From: Variovorax sp037204085
GTDB lineage: Bacteria > Pseudomonadota > Gammaproteobacteria > Burkholderiales > Burkholderiaceae_C
Assembly (NCBI RefSeq): GCF_037204085.1
Contig: NZ_JBBCBW010000012.1
Coordinates: 62,001 to 126,000, forward strand
DNA: 64,000 nt
Direction: 5' to 3'
Shown here: in pieces, positions 16,323-24,555 of the stretch
Layout: each line of letters opens with the position of its first letter
Position numbering within the stretch: position 1 is the first letter of the stretch
Notes under the pieces: model-generated
Databases searched by the model: none
Seen by the model: only the letters and a program-made list of their open reading frames with translations
What the model was told of the DNA's origin: nothing
Position numbers and translations under genes: made by a program

Positions 16323-17294
16323 ATGCTCACCAACCGCTTCACCGAAAAGTTCGGCCTGCAATATCCGATCGCACTTGCGCCCATGGACCCTGCCTCTGGC
16401 GGCGTGCTCGCTGCGGCGGTGTCGAATGCCGGCGCACTCGGCCTCCTGGGCGGCGGATACGGAAGCCACGAAGTCCTGGAGCGTGAGTTCGACCTGGCGG
16501 GCGACGCGTCCATCGGCTGCGGCTTCATCACCTGGTCGATGGCGCGGGATGTGTCGCTGCTCGACAAGGCGCTGGCGCGCCGGCCGCGGTGCCTGATGCT
16601 CTCGTTCTCCGATCCCGAGCCCTTCGCCGCAAAGGTGCATGCGGCGAAGATTCCACTGATCTGCCAGGTGCAGACGCTCGAGCACGTGCAGCGCGCGCTC
16701 GACGTCGGTGCGGCTGTCGTCGTGGCGCAGGGAACAGAGGCGGGGGGTCACGGCTTCGACCGGCAAACCACCATGACCTTCGTCCCGGAAGTCGCCGACT
16801 ACCTTGCAGCAAAAGGGCCGCAAACAATCTTGCTCGCCGCCGGAGGTATTGCGGACGGACGCGGCCTGGCGGCTGCATTGATGCTGGGTGCCGATGGGGT
16901 CTTGATGGGAACGCGCTTCTGGGCAACCCAGGAGGCCCTTATCCACCCCAATGCCAAGACCCGCGTGACGCAGGCGCGCGGATCGCAGACGATTCGCACC
17001 TCCGTGTATGACATCGTGCGCGGAAAAGCCTGGCCGAAGGAATACACCGGCCGCCTCATGCACAACGACTTCATTCATCGCTGGCATGGGAACGAAGAGG
17101 CGCTTCGACCTCTGCGCGAGTCGGAGCTGCGCGCCGTCGAATCGGCGCATGAGTCCGGCGACTACGACTGCGCGAATGTCACGGTGGGGCAGGCCATCGG
17201 CCTGATCGGCGACGTCCCGTCGGCGGCCGATGTCGTGCACCGGACCGCGCGGCAAGCGCGCGACATCATCCACAACGCGCAACGCCGCATCTGA
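16323..17294 (+). CDS. Nitronate monooxygenase (2-nitropropane dioxygenase family)
   Basis: A 323-residue FMN enzyme of the nitronate monooxygenase family, which oxidises alkyl nitronates such as propionate 3-nitronate to the aldehyde with release of nitrite. It is a TIM barrel with an N-terminal FMN loop (PIALAPMDPASGGVLAAAVS), a VVAQGTEAGGHGFD segment (candidate catalytic His143), the phosphate-binding LLAAGGIADGRGLAAALMLG, then GVLMGTRFWATQEA. Length matches the family. The ATG at 16323 is preferred over upstream in-frame starts because GAGGAG precedes it. The next gene, 12 bp downstream, has all key residues of malonate semialdehyde decarboxylase, and malonate semialdehyde is the product expected from propionate 3-nitronate. 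Confidence 0.9.
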   Translation: MLTNRFTEKFGLQYPIALAPMDPASGGVLAAAVSNAGALGLLGGGYGSHEVLEREFDLAGDASIGCGFITWSMARDVSLLDKALARRPRCLMLSFSDPEPFAAKVHAAKIPLICQVQTLEHVQRALDVGAAVVVAQGTEAGGHGFDRQTTMTFVPEVADYLAAKGPQTILLAAGGIADGRGLAAALMLGADGVLMGTRFWATQEALIHPNAKTRVTQARGSQTIRTSVYDIVRGKAWPKEYTGRLMHNDFIHRWHGNEEALRPLRESELRAVESAHESGDYDCANVTVGQAIGLIGDVPSAADVVHRTARQARDIIHNAQRRI

Positions 17295-17306
17295 GAGGCG
17301 TTGCAA

Positions 17307-17696
17307 ATGCCACTCTTGAAGTTCGATCTCATTCAAGGCCGGGACGACGAGCAGCTGCTGGCGCTCCTCGACAGTGCCCACGCGGCAATGGTCCAAGCGT
17401 TCGAGGTGCCGCTCTCCGACCGCTATCAATGTGTCACGCAGCATCGACCGAATGAACTCGTGATCCACGACACGGGGCTGAATCTTCCGCGCTCGAACAA
17501 CGTGGTGCTGCTGACCGTTGTCACCCGCCCCCGATCCGACATGCAGAAAAGAGACTTCTACCGGCTCCTCGTTGCCAACCTGCAGAGGGACTGCGGCCTG
17601 CGTACGGAAGACGTGGTGATCAGCCTCGTCGAGAACAAGGACGCGGACTGGTCCTTCGGCCTTGGCGAGGCCCAGTTCCTGACGGGGGTGCTCTAG
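17307..17696 (+). CDS. Tautomerase-superfamily protein, probable malonate semialdehyde decarboxylase
   Basis: A 129-residue tautomerase-superfamily protein. The start at 17307 puts Pro directly after Met (MPLLKFDLIQG), giving the catalytic N-terminal proline. Numbered from that proline, Asp37 (PLSDRYQ) and Arg73/Arg75 (VTRPRS) match the residues required in malonate semialdehyde decarboxylase of Pseudomonas pavonaceae, and the 129-residue length fits too. That enzyme converts malonate semialdehyde to acetaldehyde and carbon dioxide. Other tautomerases (4-oxalocrotonate, CaaD) differ in size or residues. Coupling to the nitronate monooxygenase gene supports this reading, but activity is not proven. 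Confidence 0.8.
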   Translation: MPLLKFDLIQGRDDEQLLALLDSAHAAMVQAFEVPLSDRYQCVTQHRPNELVIHDTGLNLPRSNNVVLLTVVTRPRSDMQKRDFYRLLVANLQRDCGLRTEDVVISLVENKDADWSFGLGEAQFLTGVL

Positions 17697-17723
17697 CTCG
17701 GAGCACTCGAAGCCGTCCGCCTT

Positions 17724-17740
17724 GGTGCAGGCAATGCACC
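17724..17740 (+). terminator. Small hairpin after the tautomerase gene
   Basis: GGTGCA (17724-17729) pairs with TGCACC (17735-17740) across a 5-nt loop, 28 bp after the stop. The stem is short and there is no clear T run. It may mark the end of the two-gene operon. Confidence 0.35.
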
Positions 17741-17851
17741 TTCATCAGGCATCTGGGCAACGGATCGGTCTCATCGAAATTAATCGTTTCCTGCACCTCG
17801 GGCGCATCGATATGGTTGCGCTCGGATCGAATCAACTTGACGGAGATTTTC

Positions 17852-18094
17852 ATGCGTCGCGACCTCAACGATGGAGGCGGCGAATCGCTGGGCTTCGGCC
17901 TGGCGCTCACCGCCGTGCAGGTTCTTGTCTACTTTGCGTTTGTGCTGATGTGCTGCTTCAACGCGAGAGGAATGGCGTTCACGGTGCCCGTGCTCGACAT
18001 TCCTTTCGCATTCGCCTTCGGTCTTCTTGTGATCCTGTGCGGGATCGTGCTGACCGTCATCTACGTTGTTCGAACCAACCGGATGGATGGCTGA
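17852..18094 (+). CDS. DUF485 small membrane protein, partner of the acetate permease
   Basis: An 80-residue protein with two membrane helices (LALTAVQVLVYFAFVLMCCF and FAFAFGLLVILCGIVLTVIY) ending in VVRTNRMDG. It belongs to the DUF485 family, nearly always encoded just before actP-like sodium/solute symporters. The ATG at 17852 has CGGAG at 17841-17845. The stop is 1 bp from the permease ATG, so the two are co-translated. The exact job of DUF485 proteins is unknown; an assembly or stability role for the permease is likely. Confidence 0.85.
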   Translation: MRRDLNDGGGESLGFGLALTAVQVLVYFAFVLMCCFNARGMAFTVPVLDIPFAFAFGLLVILCGIVLTVIYVVRTNRMDG

Positions 18095-18095
18095 C

Positions 18096-19739
18096 ATGAA
18101 GAAATTGATTGCTGCGTTCGCAGCTTCGGCTTCGGCGACCCATGCGTTGGCGGCGGGGGGGAGCATCGGCTCTCCCTCCGCAACCTCTGTGTTGCTTTTT
18201 CTCGCAGTGATTTCGATCACGCTTGCCATCACATGGTGGGCCGCGCGCCGCACCTCATCGACCAGCGACTTCTACGCGGCGGGAGGACGCATCTCCGGGT
18301 TCCAGAACGGACTGGCGATCACCGGCGATGCCTTGTCTGCCGGCGCCTTTCTCGGCTTGACCGCGCTGGTCTTCTCGAGCGGGTTCGACGGCCTGATCTA
18401 CGCCATCGGCTACACGACGGGTTTGCCGATCGTTGTGTTCCTGATGGCGGGAAAGCTGCGCCAGTTGGGAAAATTCACCTTCACCGATGTCGTTTGTTCA
18501 CGGCTCAGTGGCAGTGCCATACGGGTGTTTTCCGCGTGCGCCTCGCTGATCATTGTGGCGTTCTACCTCATCGCCCAGATGGTCGGCGCGGGGCAGTTGA
18601 TTCAGTTGCTCTTCGGCATTGATTACACCCTCGCCATCGTGCTGGTCGGCGTGTTGATGGTGCTGTACGTCGTCTTTGGTGGAATGATGGCCACGACGTG
18701 GGTCCAGATCATCAAGGCCGTGCTGATGCTGGGCGTTGGAGCGGCAATCACGTTCCTGGTGTGGCAGCAGTTTGGCTTCAGCATGGGCGCGTTGCTTCGC
18801 AAGGCGGTCGAGGTGCACCCAGGAAAGGACGCCATCCTCTCGCCGACGGCGTTTGCCAAGGATCCGCTGTCGGGGCTTTCGCTCGGTATTGCACTGATGC
18901 TTGGTACCGCGGGCCTGCCGCATGTGCTGATGCGCTTTTTTACCGTGCCCGATGCCAAGGCTGCACGCACGTCGGTTCTCTGGGCAACCATCTTCATGAA
19001 CTGCTTCTACGCCATGATTTTCATCATCGGCTTCGGCGCGCTTGCCTTGCTTCGCATGCATCCGGAATACATGGACGCGAAAGGCTTGCTGATCGGCGGC
19101 AGCAATACGGCTGCACTGCATCTGTCTCATATCCTTGGCGGTGAAATCATGTTCGGGCTGGTTTCCGCCGTCGCATTTGCCACCATCCTGGCGGTGGTTG
19201 CCGGCCTGACACTGTCTGGCGCTTCGGCGATCAGCCACGACATCTATGGCGCACTGTTTCGGCACAAGACGGCCGATGCTCGGGATGAAATCCGGATCGT
19301 TCGTTTGGCCACGATTGCGCTCGGTGTCTTTGCGATTGCGCTCGGCATTGCGTTCAAGGGGCAGAACGTCGCCTACATGATCAGCCTGGCGTTCTCGATC
19401 GCCTGCTCGTCGACATTTCCCGTGCTGATACTTGCGATCTACTGGAATCGCCTGACAGCCACCGGTGCGGTGGTAGGGGGGAGCGTGGGGCTGCTGTCTT
19501 CGCTGCTGCTTACAGTGCTTGGCCCGGCGATCTGGGTCAAGGTGCTTGGGCACGCAAGCCCTGTGTTCCCGATCGATCCGCCGGCCTTGGTTACTGTTCC
19601 TCTTGCCTTTTTTGCCTGCGTGATGGTCAGCCGTTACTGGGCACCGACGGAGCCGACCCAAGGGGAGGACCTGCGGCGCTCACCCGGTCATCGCGGGAAA
19701 GCGCAACTCGAACCGCATCAAGCCGGGCATAGGGCATGA
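18096..19739 (+). CDS. actP: Cation/acetate symporter ActP (SSS family)
   Basis: A 547-residue sodium/solute symporter close to E. coli ActP along its whole length: an N-terminal signal-like segment (MKKLIAAFAASASATHALAA), ISGFQNGLAITGDALSAGAF, DGLIYAIGYTTG, FYLIAQMVGAGQLIQLLFGI, GGMMATTWVQIIKAVLM, AGLPHVLMRFFTVPDA and SAVAFATILAVVAGLTLSGA. It imports acetate and related short acids. The start at 18096 lies 1 bp after the DUF485 stop; an ATG at 18087 is an alternative. Its 3' end overlaps the convergent sensor-kinase gene by 60 bp. Acetate from the upstream enzymes could be a shared theme, but co-transcription is not shown. Confidence 0.93.
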   Translation: MKKLIAAFAASASATHALAAGGSIGSPSATSVLLFLAVISITLAITWWAARRTSSTSDFYAAGGRISGFQNGLAITGDALSAGAFLGLTALVFSSGFDGLIYAIGYTTGLPIVVFLMAGKLRQLGKFTFTDVVCSRLSGSAIRVFSACASLIIVAFYLIAQMVGAGQLIQLLFGIDYTLAIVLVGVLMVLYVVFGGMMATTWVQIIKAVLMLGVGAAITFLVWQQFGFSMGALLRKAVEVHPGKDAILSPTAFAKDPLSGLSLGIALMLGTAGLPHVLMRFFTVPDAKAARTSVLWATIFMNCFYAMIFIIGFGALALLRMHPEYMDAKGLLIGGSNTAALHLSHILGGEIMFGLVSAVAFATILAVVAGLTLSGASAISHDIYGALFRHKTADARDEIRIVRLATIALGVFAIALGIAFKGQNVAYMISLAFSIACSSTFPVLILAIYWNRLTATGAVVGGSVGLLSSLLLTVLGPAIWVKVLGHASPVFPIDPPALVTVPLAFFACVMVSRYWAPTEPTQGEDLRRSPGHRGKAQLEPHQAGHRA

Positions 19740-21083
19740 GGCGGACACTTCGCCGCCGTGCAAGGCCATGATCGCCTTGACGATCGCGAGCCCGAGGCCG
19801 TTGGATTCGGTGTGCCTGCGTGCTGCGTCGCCTCGGTAGAAGCGGTCGAACAGACGTCCGAGCTGTTCGGGCGGGACCGGCACGCCTTCGTTCTCGACAG
19901 CTATCGTCGCCGTGCCGCCGTCTTGCACACCGATCAGCCGCACGATCGTCCCCGGTGTGCCGTGGCGCACTGCATTCACGACGAGATTGTTGACCGCGCG
20001 CCGGCACAGCGCTGCATTGACGAAGGCCATACCGCTGGCTTGCACTTCGAAGCGAAGCCCGTTCTCATCGGCAGGGCCCTCGAAGTACTCGGCGATCTTC
20101 TCAAGCTCGGCATGCAGCGCAATCGGAGTTCGCTCGATCGTCAGCGATGCATGGTCGGCTTGCGCGAGGAACAGGATGTTCTCCGCAATCTGGCGTAACC
20201 GGTTCAACTCTTCGAGGTTCGATTCAAGAAGCTGCTGGTACTCATCGGCGCTGCGAGCCCGTTGCAGCGCGACTTGCGTCTGTCCGATCAGCGCGCCGAC
20301 GGGAGTGCGGATTTCGTGCGCGAGATCGGCAGAGAATTGTGAAAGACGCTCATAGCCGATGGCAATGCGGTCAAGCATGGCGTTGAACGCGACCACCATA
20401 TGCTGCACTTCGAGCGGCGCGTCATGCTCTGGCAGGCGTATGGCGAGATTGATCGGGTTGATCAACGCCGCCTTCCCGGCAACCCGGTGCAGCGGCCTCA
20501 GGCCGTGCCGCAGCACCAGATACGCAAGAATGGTCGAAGCGAGCATCGCGATGATGGCGCTGAGGACTACGCGATCTCGATTGGCGCGAATCATCTTCAC
20601 CTCGGTGGTCAGTGGGTGGCCGGCCACCACCTCCACCATATCGCCATTGCGGCCTGAACGCGCGAGCGCCGCAACCCAATGCATCGGCACGCCATCCGCC
20701 ATCGGCATGTTCAGTACGTTCCCGATCGCCAGATCGCGGTCGGCCGAGACTGCGACGAGCGAGCCGGGCACGGGAAAACGGCGGGGGTTGACGTCGATGA
20801 AAGGCGCTTCGCCGGGGCGACGCAGCAGCAGCACATCGCTCTCGGCACCGAGCATGGCCGTGAACAGAGAAGGTCGCTCGTGCAGGTCGGAGATCGTCTG
20901 CACGTTGCCTACCAGGCGGCGGAAGTGCTCGACGCGTCCGATCAGCCGCGTGTCCAGTTGCTCGGTGATCGCCGACCTCGCGGAATAAAAAAAGTAGGCG
21001 CCGAGCATGCCGGTGACCGTGCAAGCGATCAGAGCAAGCAGCAACGTGGCTCGCACCGCCAGCGATCGCGGCAGCCACCTCAT
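19680..21083 (-). CDS. Sensor histidine kinase, CusS/HprS type
   Basis: A 467-residue heavy-metal-sensor-type histidine kinase. Helix 1 (about 12-33), a periplasmic sensor of about 135 residues (34-170), helix 2 (172-192), HAMP, then HisKA with phospho-acceptor His256 in SADLAHEIRTPVG. The ATPase domain has the N box (VNNLVVNAVRHG) and a G box (ESNGLGLAIVKAIM). ATG at 21083 overlaps the regulator stop (ATGA), so the two are translationally coupled. The pair faces genes for a cytochrome b and an MsrP-like enzyme, which parallels E. coli hprRS-msrPQ. The signal could be oxidants or copper. The 3' end overlaps actP on the other strand. Confidence 0.9.
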   Translation of the reverse strand: MRWLPRSLAVRATLLLALIACTVTGMLGAYFFYSARSAITEQLDTRLIGRVEHFRRLVGNVQTISDLHERPSLFTAMLGAESDVLLLRRPGEAPFIDVNPRRFPVPGSLVAVSADRDLAIGNVLNMPMADGVPMHWVAALARSGRNGDMVEVVAGHPLTTEVKMIRANRDRVVLSAIIAMLASTILAYLVLRHGLRPLHRVAGKAALINPINLAIRLPEHDAPLEVQHMVVAFNAMLDRIAIGYERLSQFSADLAHEIRTPVGALIGQTQVALQRARSADEYQQLLESNLEELNRLRQIAENILFLAQADHASLTIERTPIALHAELEKIAEYFEGPADENGLRFEVQASGMAFVNAALCRRAVNNLVVNAVRHGTPGTIVRLIGVQDGGTATIAVENEGVPVPPEQLGRLFDRFYRGDAARRHTESNGLGLAIVKAIMALHGGEVSASCPMPGLMRFELRFPAMTG

Positions 21084-21751
21084 GGCGCGTCGCCGAACGA
21101 ATAGCCGATGCTGCGCACCGTGTGGATCAGCTTTTTCTCGAACGGCTGATCGATCTTCGCGCGAAGGCGCTTGATTGCGACGTCCACGACATTGGTGTCG
21201 CTGTCGAAGTTCATGTCCCACACTTCTGACGCGATCAGAGTGCGCGAGAGCGCCTCGCTCTGCCGCTTGATCAGCAGTTGCAGCAGAAGGAACTCCTTGT
21301 TCGTCAGCGCGATCTCCTTGCCTTCGCGCGTGACCTTGCGGCGCAGGACGTCAACCTTCAGGTCTGCGAACTCGTAGAACTCGGCTTCGCGCACGATGCC
21401 CCGACGCAGCAGCGTGCGAATGCGCAGCACCAGTTCGGTGAACGAGAAGGGCTTGACGAGATAGTCGTCGGCGCCGAGTTCAAGGCCGCGGATGCGGTCG
21501 TCCAGGCGGTCGCGCGCGGTGAGAAAGAGCACAGGCAGGTCCCGCTTGTCGCGCAAGGCCTGCATGATCTGCCAGCCGTCGATGCCGGGCAGCATCACGT
21601 CAAGCACGACGAGGTCATAGGCGTGTTCAAGCGCCATGTGCAGCCCATCCGTTCCGGTGCGCGCAAGGTCGACGGCGTAGCCGCTTTCCTTCAGGCCCTT
21701 TTTGAGGTAGTCGCCCGTCTTCGGGTCGTCTTCGATGACAAGGATGCTCAT
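21080..21751 (-). CDS. Response regulator, CusR/HprR type (OmpR family)
   Basis: A 223-residue OmpR-family regulator: receiver domain with acidic pair Glu7-Asp8-Asp9, phospho-acceptor Asp51 (VVLDVMLPGIDGW) and Lys in VKPFSFTEL, then a winged helix (REGKEIALTNKEFLLLQLLI, then DTNVVDVAIKRLRAKID). These are the sequences seen in CusR, IrlR and HprR. The ATG at 21751 is used because receiver homology starts there; the frame is open further upstream. A CusR/HprR-like box lies 44-59 bp upstream in the divergent gap, which suggests self-control and control of the facing operon. Confidence 0.93.
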   Translation of the reverse strand: MSILVIEDDPKTGDYLKKGLKESGYAVDLARTGTDGLHMALEHAYDLVVLDVMLPGIDGWQIMQALRDKRDLPVLFLTARDRLDDRIRGLELGADDYLVKPFSFTELVLRIRTLLRRGIVREAEFYEFADLKVDVLRRKVTREGKEIALTNKEFLLLQLLIKRQSEALSRTLIASEVWDMNFDSDTNVVDVAIKRLRAKIDQPFEKKLIHTVRSIGYSFGDAP

Positions 21752-21794
21752 TGGAGTGTGTCCACCATTCTCTCTCGCAGCGCGGCGCCGATTC

Positions 21795-21810
21795 ATGACT
21801 TTTTTGTCAT
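21795..21810. promoter_or_regulatory. CusR/HprR-type operator
   Basis: ATGACTTTTTTGTCAT has ATGAC and GTCAT arms separated by 6 bp. The E. coli CusR/HprR site is ATGACAA-N2-TTGTCAT; length and spacing are identical and only the two inner A positions of the left half differ. It lies between the regulator gene and the divergent DUF5666 gene. Confidence 0.65.
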
Positions 21811-21877
21811 CCAAATGCCATGCCCCTGAGCTCGGGCGATCCCTAGAGTGGCTTGTCTTCACTTACTACGGCCATCC

Positions 21878-22510
21878 ATGAACACCAGACTCGGAAAACT
21901 TTTTCGGACCTTCGCCCTCCCGGCATTGATGACGGCCGGCCTGCTTGGCGCCAGCTACTCCGCGCTCGCGCAGACCCCGCCCCCGGTTGGTGTGCGCGGC
22001 GCGATCACCGCCGTCAGCGACGATTCGATCAAAGTCCGTACCAACCGCGGCGAAGACCTGACGGTCAAGATCAACAGCAGCACTCAGGTTCGCGCGGTCA
22101 CGCTCGCCAAGTTGACCGACATCAAACCCGGCAGCTACATCGGAACGGCGGCGACTCCGCTGCCCGACGGTTCTTTGAAAGCGCTTGAAGTGCATGTGTT
22201 CCCGCCCGCGATGGCGGGCACCGGTGATGGTCACCGTGCCTGGGATCTAGCACCCAAGAGCACCATGACCAACGGCACGGTCGGGGACCTCGTCGCGGCC
22301 AACGGCCGGACCCTGACTCTCAAGTACAAGGGCGGCGAGAAGAAGATCGTCGTGCCGGACGACGTGCCGATCGTCAACCTCGAACCTGGCGATCGCTCAT
22401 TGCTCACGGTGGGTACCAAGGTCGTGTTGTTTGCGAAGAAGGAAGCTGATTCAAGCCTGTCTGCAAGCTTCATCTCCGCGGGCAAGGACGGCGTGACGCC
22501 GCCGATGTGA
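21878..22510 (+). CDS. Secreted DUF5666-like protein
   Basis: A 210-residue exported protein with a Sec signal (LFRTFALPALMTAGLLGASY, then SALAQ). The mature part appears to contain two copies of a small beta-barrel unit: VGVRGAITAVSDDSIKVRTN with DLTVKINSSTQV, and NGTVGDLVAANGRTLTLKYK with KKIVVPDDVPIV. This is the DUF5666-like pattern. No catalytic motif is visible. The stop overlaps the next start region, so it is the first gene of a three-gene operon with the cytochrome b and molybdoenzyme. A periplasmic accessory or metal-handling role is possible but unproven. Confidence 0.72.
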   Translation: MNTRLGKLFRTFALPALMTAGLLGASYSALAQTPPPVGVRGAITAVSDDSIKVRTNRGEDLTVKINSSTQVRAVTLAKLTDIKPGSYIGTAATPLPDGSLKALEVHVFPPAMAGTGDGHRAWDLAPKSTMTNGTVGDLVAANGRTLTLKYKGGEKKIVVPDDVPIVNLEPGDRSLLTVGTKVVLFAKKEADSSLSASFISAGKDGVTPPM

Positions 22511-22512
22511 CG

Positions 22513-23127
22513 ATGAAGAGCAAGATGATTCATCCGCTGGCGGTGCGCGCCGCCCATTGGGTCAATGCGTTCGCCATGACCTGCATGCTGATGAGCGGTT
22601 GGACGATCTACAACGCGTCGCCGATCCTGCCCTTCCAATTCCCGGCCTGGATGACGCTTGGGGGTTGGCTCGGTGGCGCCATTGCGTGGCACCTTGCGGC
22701 CATGTGGCTGCTCGTCGCGAACGGCCTGCTGTACTTGCTCTACGGCATTGCCAGCGGTCATTTTCGTCGGGAGTTTTTCCCGATTCGCGCCAGCGAGTTG
22801 CTGCGCGACACAGGACGTGCGCTGGCGTTACGGCTCCCGCACGAAGCCGGCCGCTACAACGCGGTGCAGCGCTTCGCCTATGTCATCGTGCTGCTGCTTG
22901 GCGTGCTCGTCGTCGCATCGGGGGTGGCAATCTGGAAGCCTGTTCAGCTGGCATGGCTGGCCGGCCTTTTTGGTGGCTTTGATTTCGCGCGCAAGGTGCA
23001 TTTCGCGGCAATGGCTGGCATCGTCGGCTTCATCGCGATCCATCTGCTGCTCGTCCTTCTCGTTCCGCGCACGCTGCTGCCGATGGTTATCGGACGTGCG
23101 CGGGCCTCTCACAGTACCGCACCATGA
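22513..23127 (+). CDS. Cytochrome b561-type membrane subunit
   Basis: A 204-residue integral membrane protein with four helices and histidines placed as heme b ligands: HPLAVRAAHWVNAFAMTCML, IAWHLAAMWLLVANGLLYLL, then KVHFAAMAGIVGFIAIHLLL. It resembles cytochromes that feed electrons to periplasmic molybdoenzymes. A GTG at 22507 overlapping the previous stop is an alternative start. The gene overlaps the molybdoenzyme gene by 4 bp (ATGA), so it is very likely its membrane electron donor. It takes the place of MsrQ but is from a different family. Confidence 0.88.
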   Translation: MKSKMIHPLAVRAAHWVNAFAMTCMLMSGWTIYNASPILPFQFPAWMTLGGWLGGAIAWHLAAMWLLVANGLLYLLYGIASGHFRREFFPIRASELLRDTGRALALRLPHEAGRYNAVQRFAYVIVLLLGVLVVASGVAIWKPVQLAWLAGLFGGFDFARKVHFAAMAGIVGFIAIHLLLVLLVPRTLLPMVIGRARASHSTAP

Positions 23128-23861
23128 TCAATCTCTCTGACCACAAGAAGCAGATCGCGAACCTCGAGCGGCGGCTTTTCTTGCGCTCGTCGCTGTCGAT
23201 TGGCGCGCTCTCGATGCTGTCCGGCTGCAACCTGCAGGACAACGACCAGGTCGACAAGGCCCTGTGGGCGCTGTCGCGCTGGAACGACCGCGTGCAGGCC
23301 CGACTCTTCAGCGGCAGCCGCCTCGCGCCGACCTATGCGCCGAACCAGGTCACGATGCCGTTCCCGTTCAATGCGTTCTACCCAGAGTTCGATGCGCCCC
23401 AGGTCGACTTGTCGAACTGGCGGCTTGAAGTCTCCGGACTTGTCACTGACAAGACGGCTTGGACCGTAGAGCGCCTGCGTAGCTTGCCGCAAGCGCGGCA
23501 GATCACGCGCCATATTTGCATCGAGGGCTGGAGCGCCATCGGCGACTGGGGCGGCGTGCCGCTCAAGACATTCCTGCAGCGCATCGGCGCGGACACGACG
23601 GCGCGCTTCGTCGGCTTCAAATGCACCGACCGCTATCACTCGAGCCTCGACATGGCCAGCGCGCTGCACCCGCAAACGTTGCTTGCCCTTGACTTCGGGG
23701 ACGAAGCGCTGCCGACGGCCAACGGTTTTCCCCTGCGGCTGAGTGTTCCGACCAAGCTCGGATTCAAGAGTGCAAAGCACGTCGCTGCGATCTTCGTGAC
23801 CAACACGAATCCGGGGGGTTATTGGGAAGATCAGGGATACAACTGGTTCAGCGGAATTTGA
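23124..23861 (+). CDS. Exported molybdopterin (sulfite oxidase/MsrP-like) oxidoreductase
   Basis: A 245-residue protein of the sulfite-oxidase fold carrying one Mo cofactor. Cys132 in ITRHICIEGWSAIGDWGGVP is the expected Mo ligand. Other family marks are FKCTDRYHSSLDMASALHPQ, NGFPLRLSVPTKLGFKSAKH and the end NPGGYWEDQGYNWF. The N-terminus has an Arg-Arg pair (LERRLFLRSS) and a LSGC box, so export by Tat, possibly as a lipoprotein, is likely. In E. coli MsrP such enzymes repair oxidised methionines in envelope proteins. The operon and regulator context fits this role; another substrate is possible. Confidence 0.85.
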   Translation: MINLSDHKKQIANLERRLFLRSSLSIGALSMLSGCNLQDNDQVDKALWALSRWNDRVQARLFSGSRLAPTYAPNQVTMPFPFNAFYPEFDAPQVDLSNWRLEVSGLVTDKTAWTVERLRSLPQARQITRHICIEGWSAIGDWGGVPLKTFLQRIGADTTARFVGFKCTDRYHSSLDMASALHPQTLLALDFGDEALPTANGFPLRLSVPTKLGFKSAKHVAAIFVTNTNPGGYWEDQGYNWFSGI

Positions 23862-24030
23862 CATCGGCAGCTGGTGACCGGCGATGCTGCTCCGCCAGTA
23901 CAAGTCACGCGGTGCCCGGAGAGCTTTTGAGAGGTTTTCAGAATCTCTTCATTGGCGTTTTTGAGCACAAAGCCAGTGCTGATCGTCTATAACGGCTGCA
24001 GTCCAGCGCCCTTAACAACCGTCTCGAACC

Positions 24031-24534
24031 ATGAAAAATCCTCTGTTCGCAGGTCTTCTCTTTGCGCTTGCCGCCATCTTGCCGCTCGCTGCGGCAGCAC
24101 AGGTCCCGGTTCAGCCGGCCGCAGATCAGGAGGCGCTTCTCGCAAGCGCCGATCCGATGCTGCGGGCGAACAAGCGGCTGGTCTACGACTTCTGGCGTGA
24201 GGTCTTCGAGGCGGGCCAGGTGGCGCAGGCGGACAAGTACGTTGCCGAGTCCTACATCCAGCACAACCCCAACGTGCCCACCGGCCGTGCGGCCATGGTG
24301 GGATTCGTCTCGCGACGGACCCCGACGCCTCTGCCGGTAGAAGCCCGCATCAAGGCGCCGCTGGTCTCGATCGTCGCCGAGCGCGACCTCGTGATCCTGA
24401 GCTTCGTGCGCGAGTACCCCGAGCCGCAGGACGCAACGCGCAAATACACGACCACCTGGTTCGACATGTTCCGCCTCGAAAACGGCAAGATCGTCGAGCA
24501 CTGGGACGGTGCCGTGAAGCCTGCGAAGCCCTGA
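24031..24534 (+). CDS. Exported SnoaL-like (NTF2 fold) protein
   Basis: A 167-residue protein with a Sec signal (LFAGLLFALAAILPLAAAAQ). It is followed by a SnoaL/NTF2-like domain: ANKRLVYDFWREVFEAGQVA, YVAESYIQHNPNVPTGRAAM and FDMFRLENGKIVEHWDGAVK. Members of this fold bind or isomerise small hydrophobic molecules; many in bacteria have no known role. A -10-like TATAAC lies at 23988-23993. It is convergent with the PaiB-like gene, with a strong hairpin between. Confidence 0.82.
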   Translation: MKNPLFAGLLFALAAILPLAAAAQVPVQPAADQEALLASADPMLRANKRLVYDFWREVFEAGQVAQADKYVAESYIQHNPNVPTGRAAMVGFVSRRTPTPLPVEARIKAPLVSIVAERDLVILSFVREYPEPQDATRKYTTTWFDMFRLENGKIVEHWDGAVKPAKP

Positions 24535-24555
24535 TCGCGAAAGCCGACGGACCGA

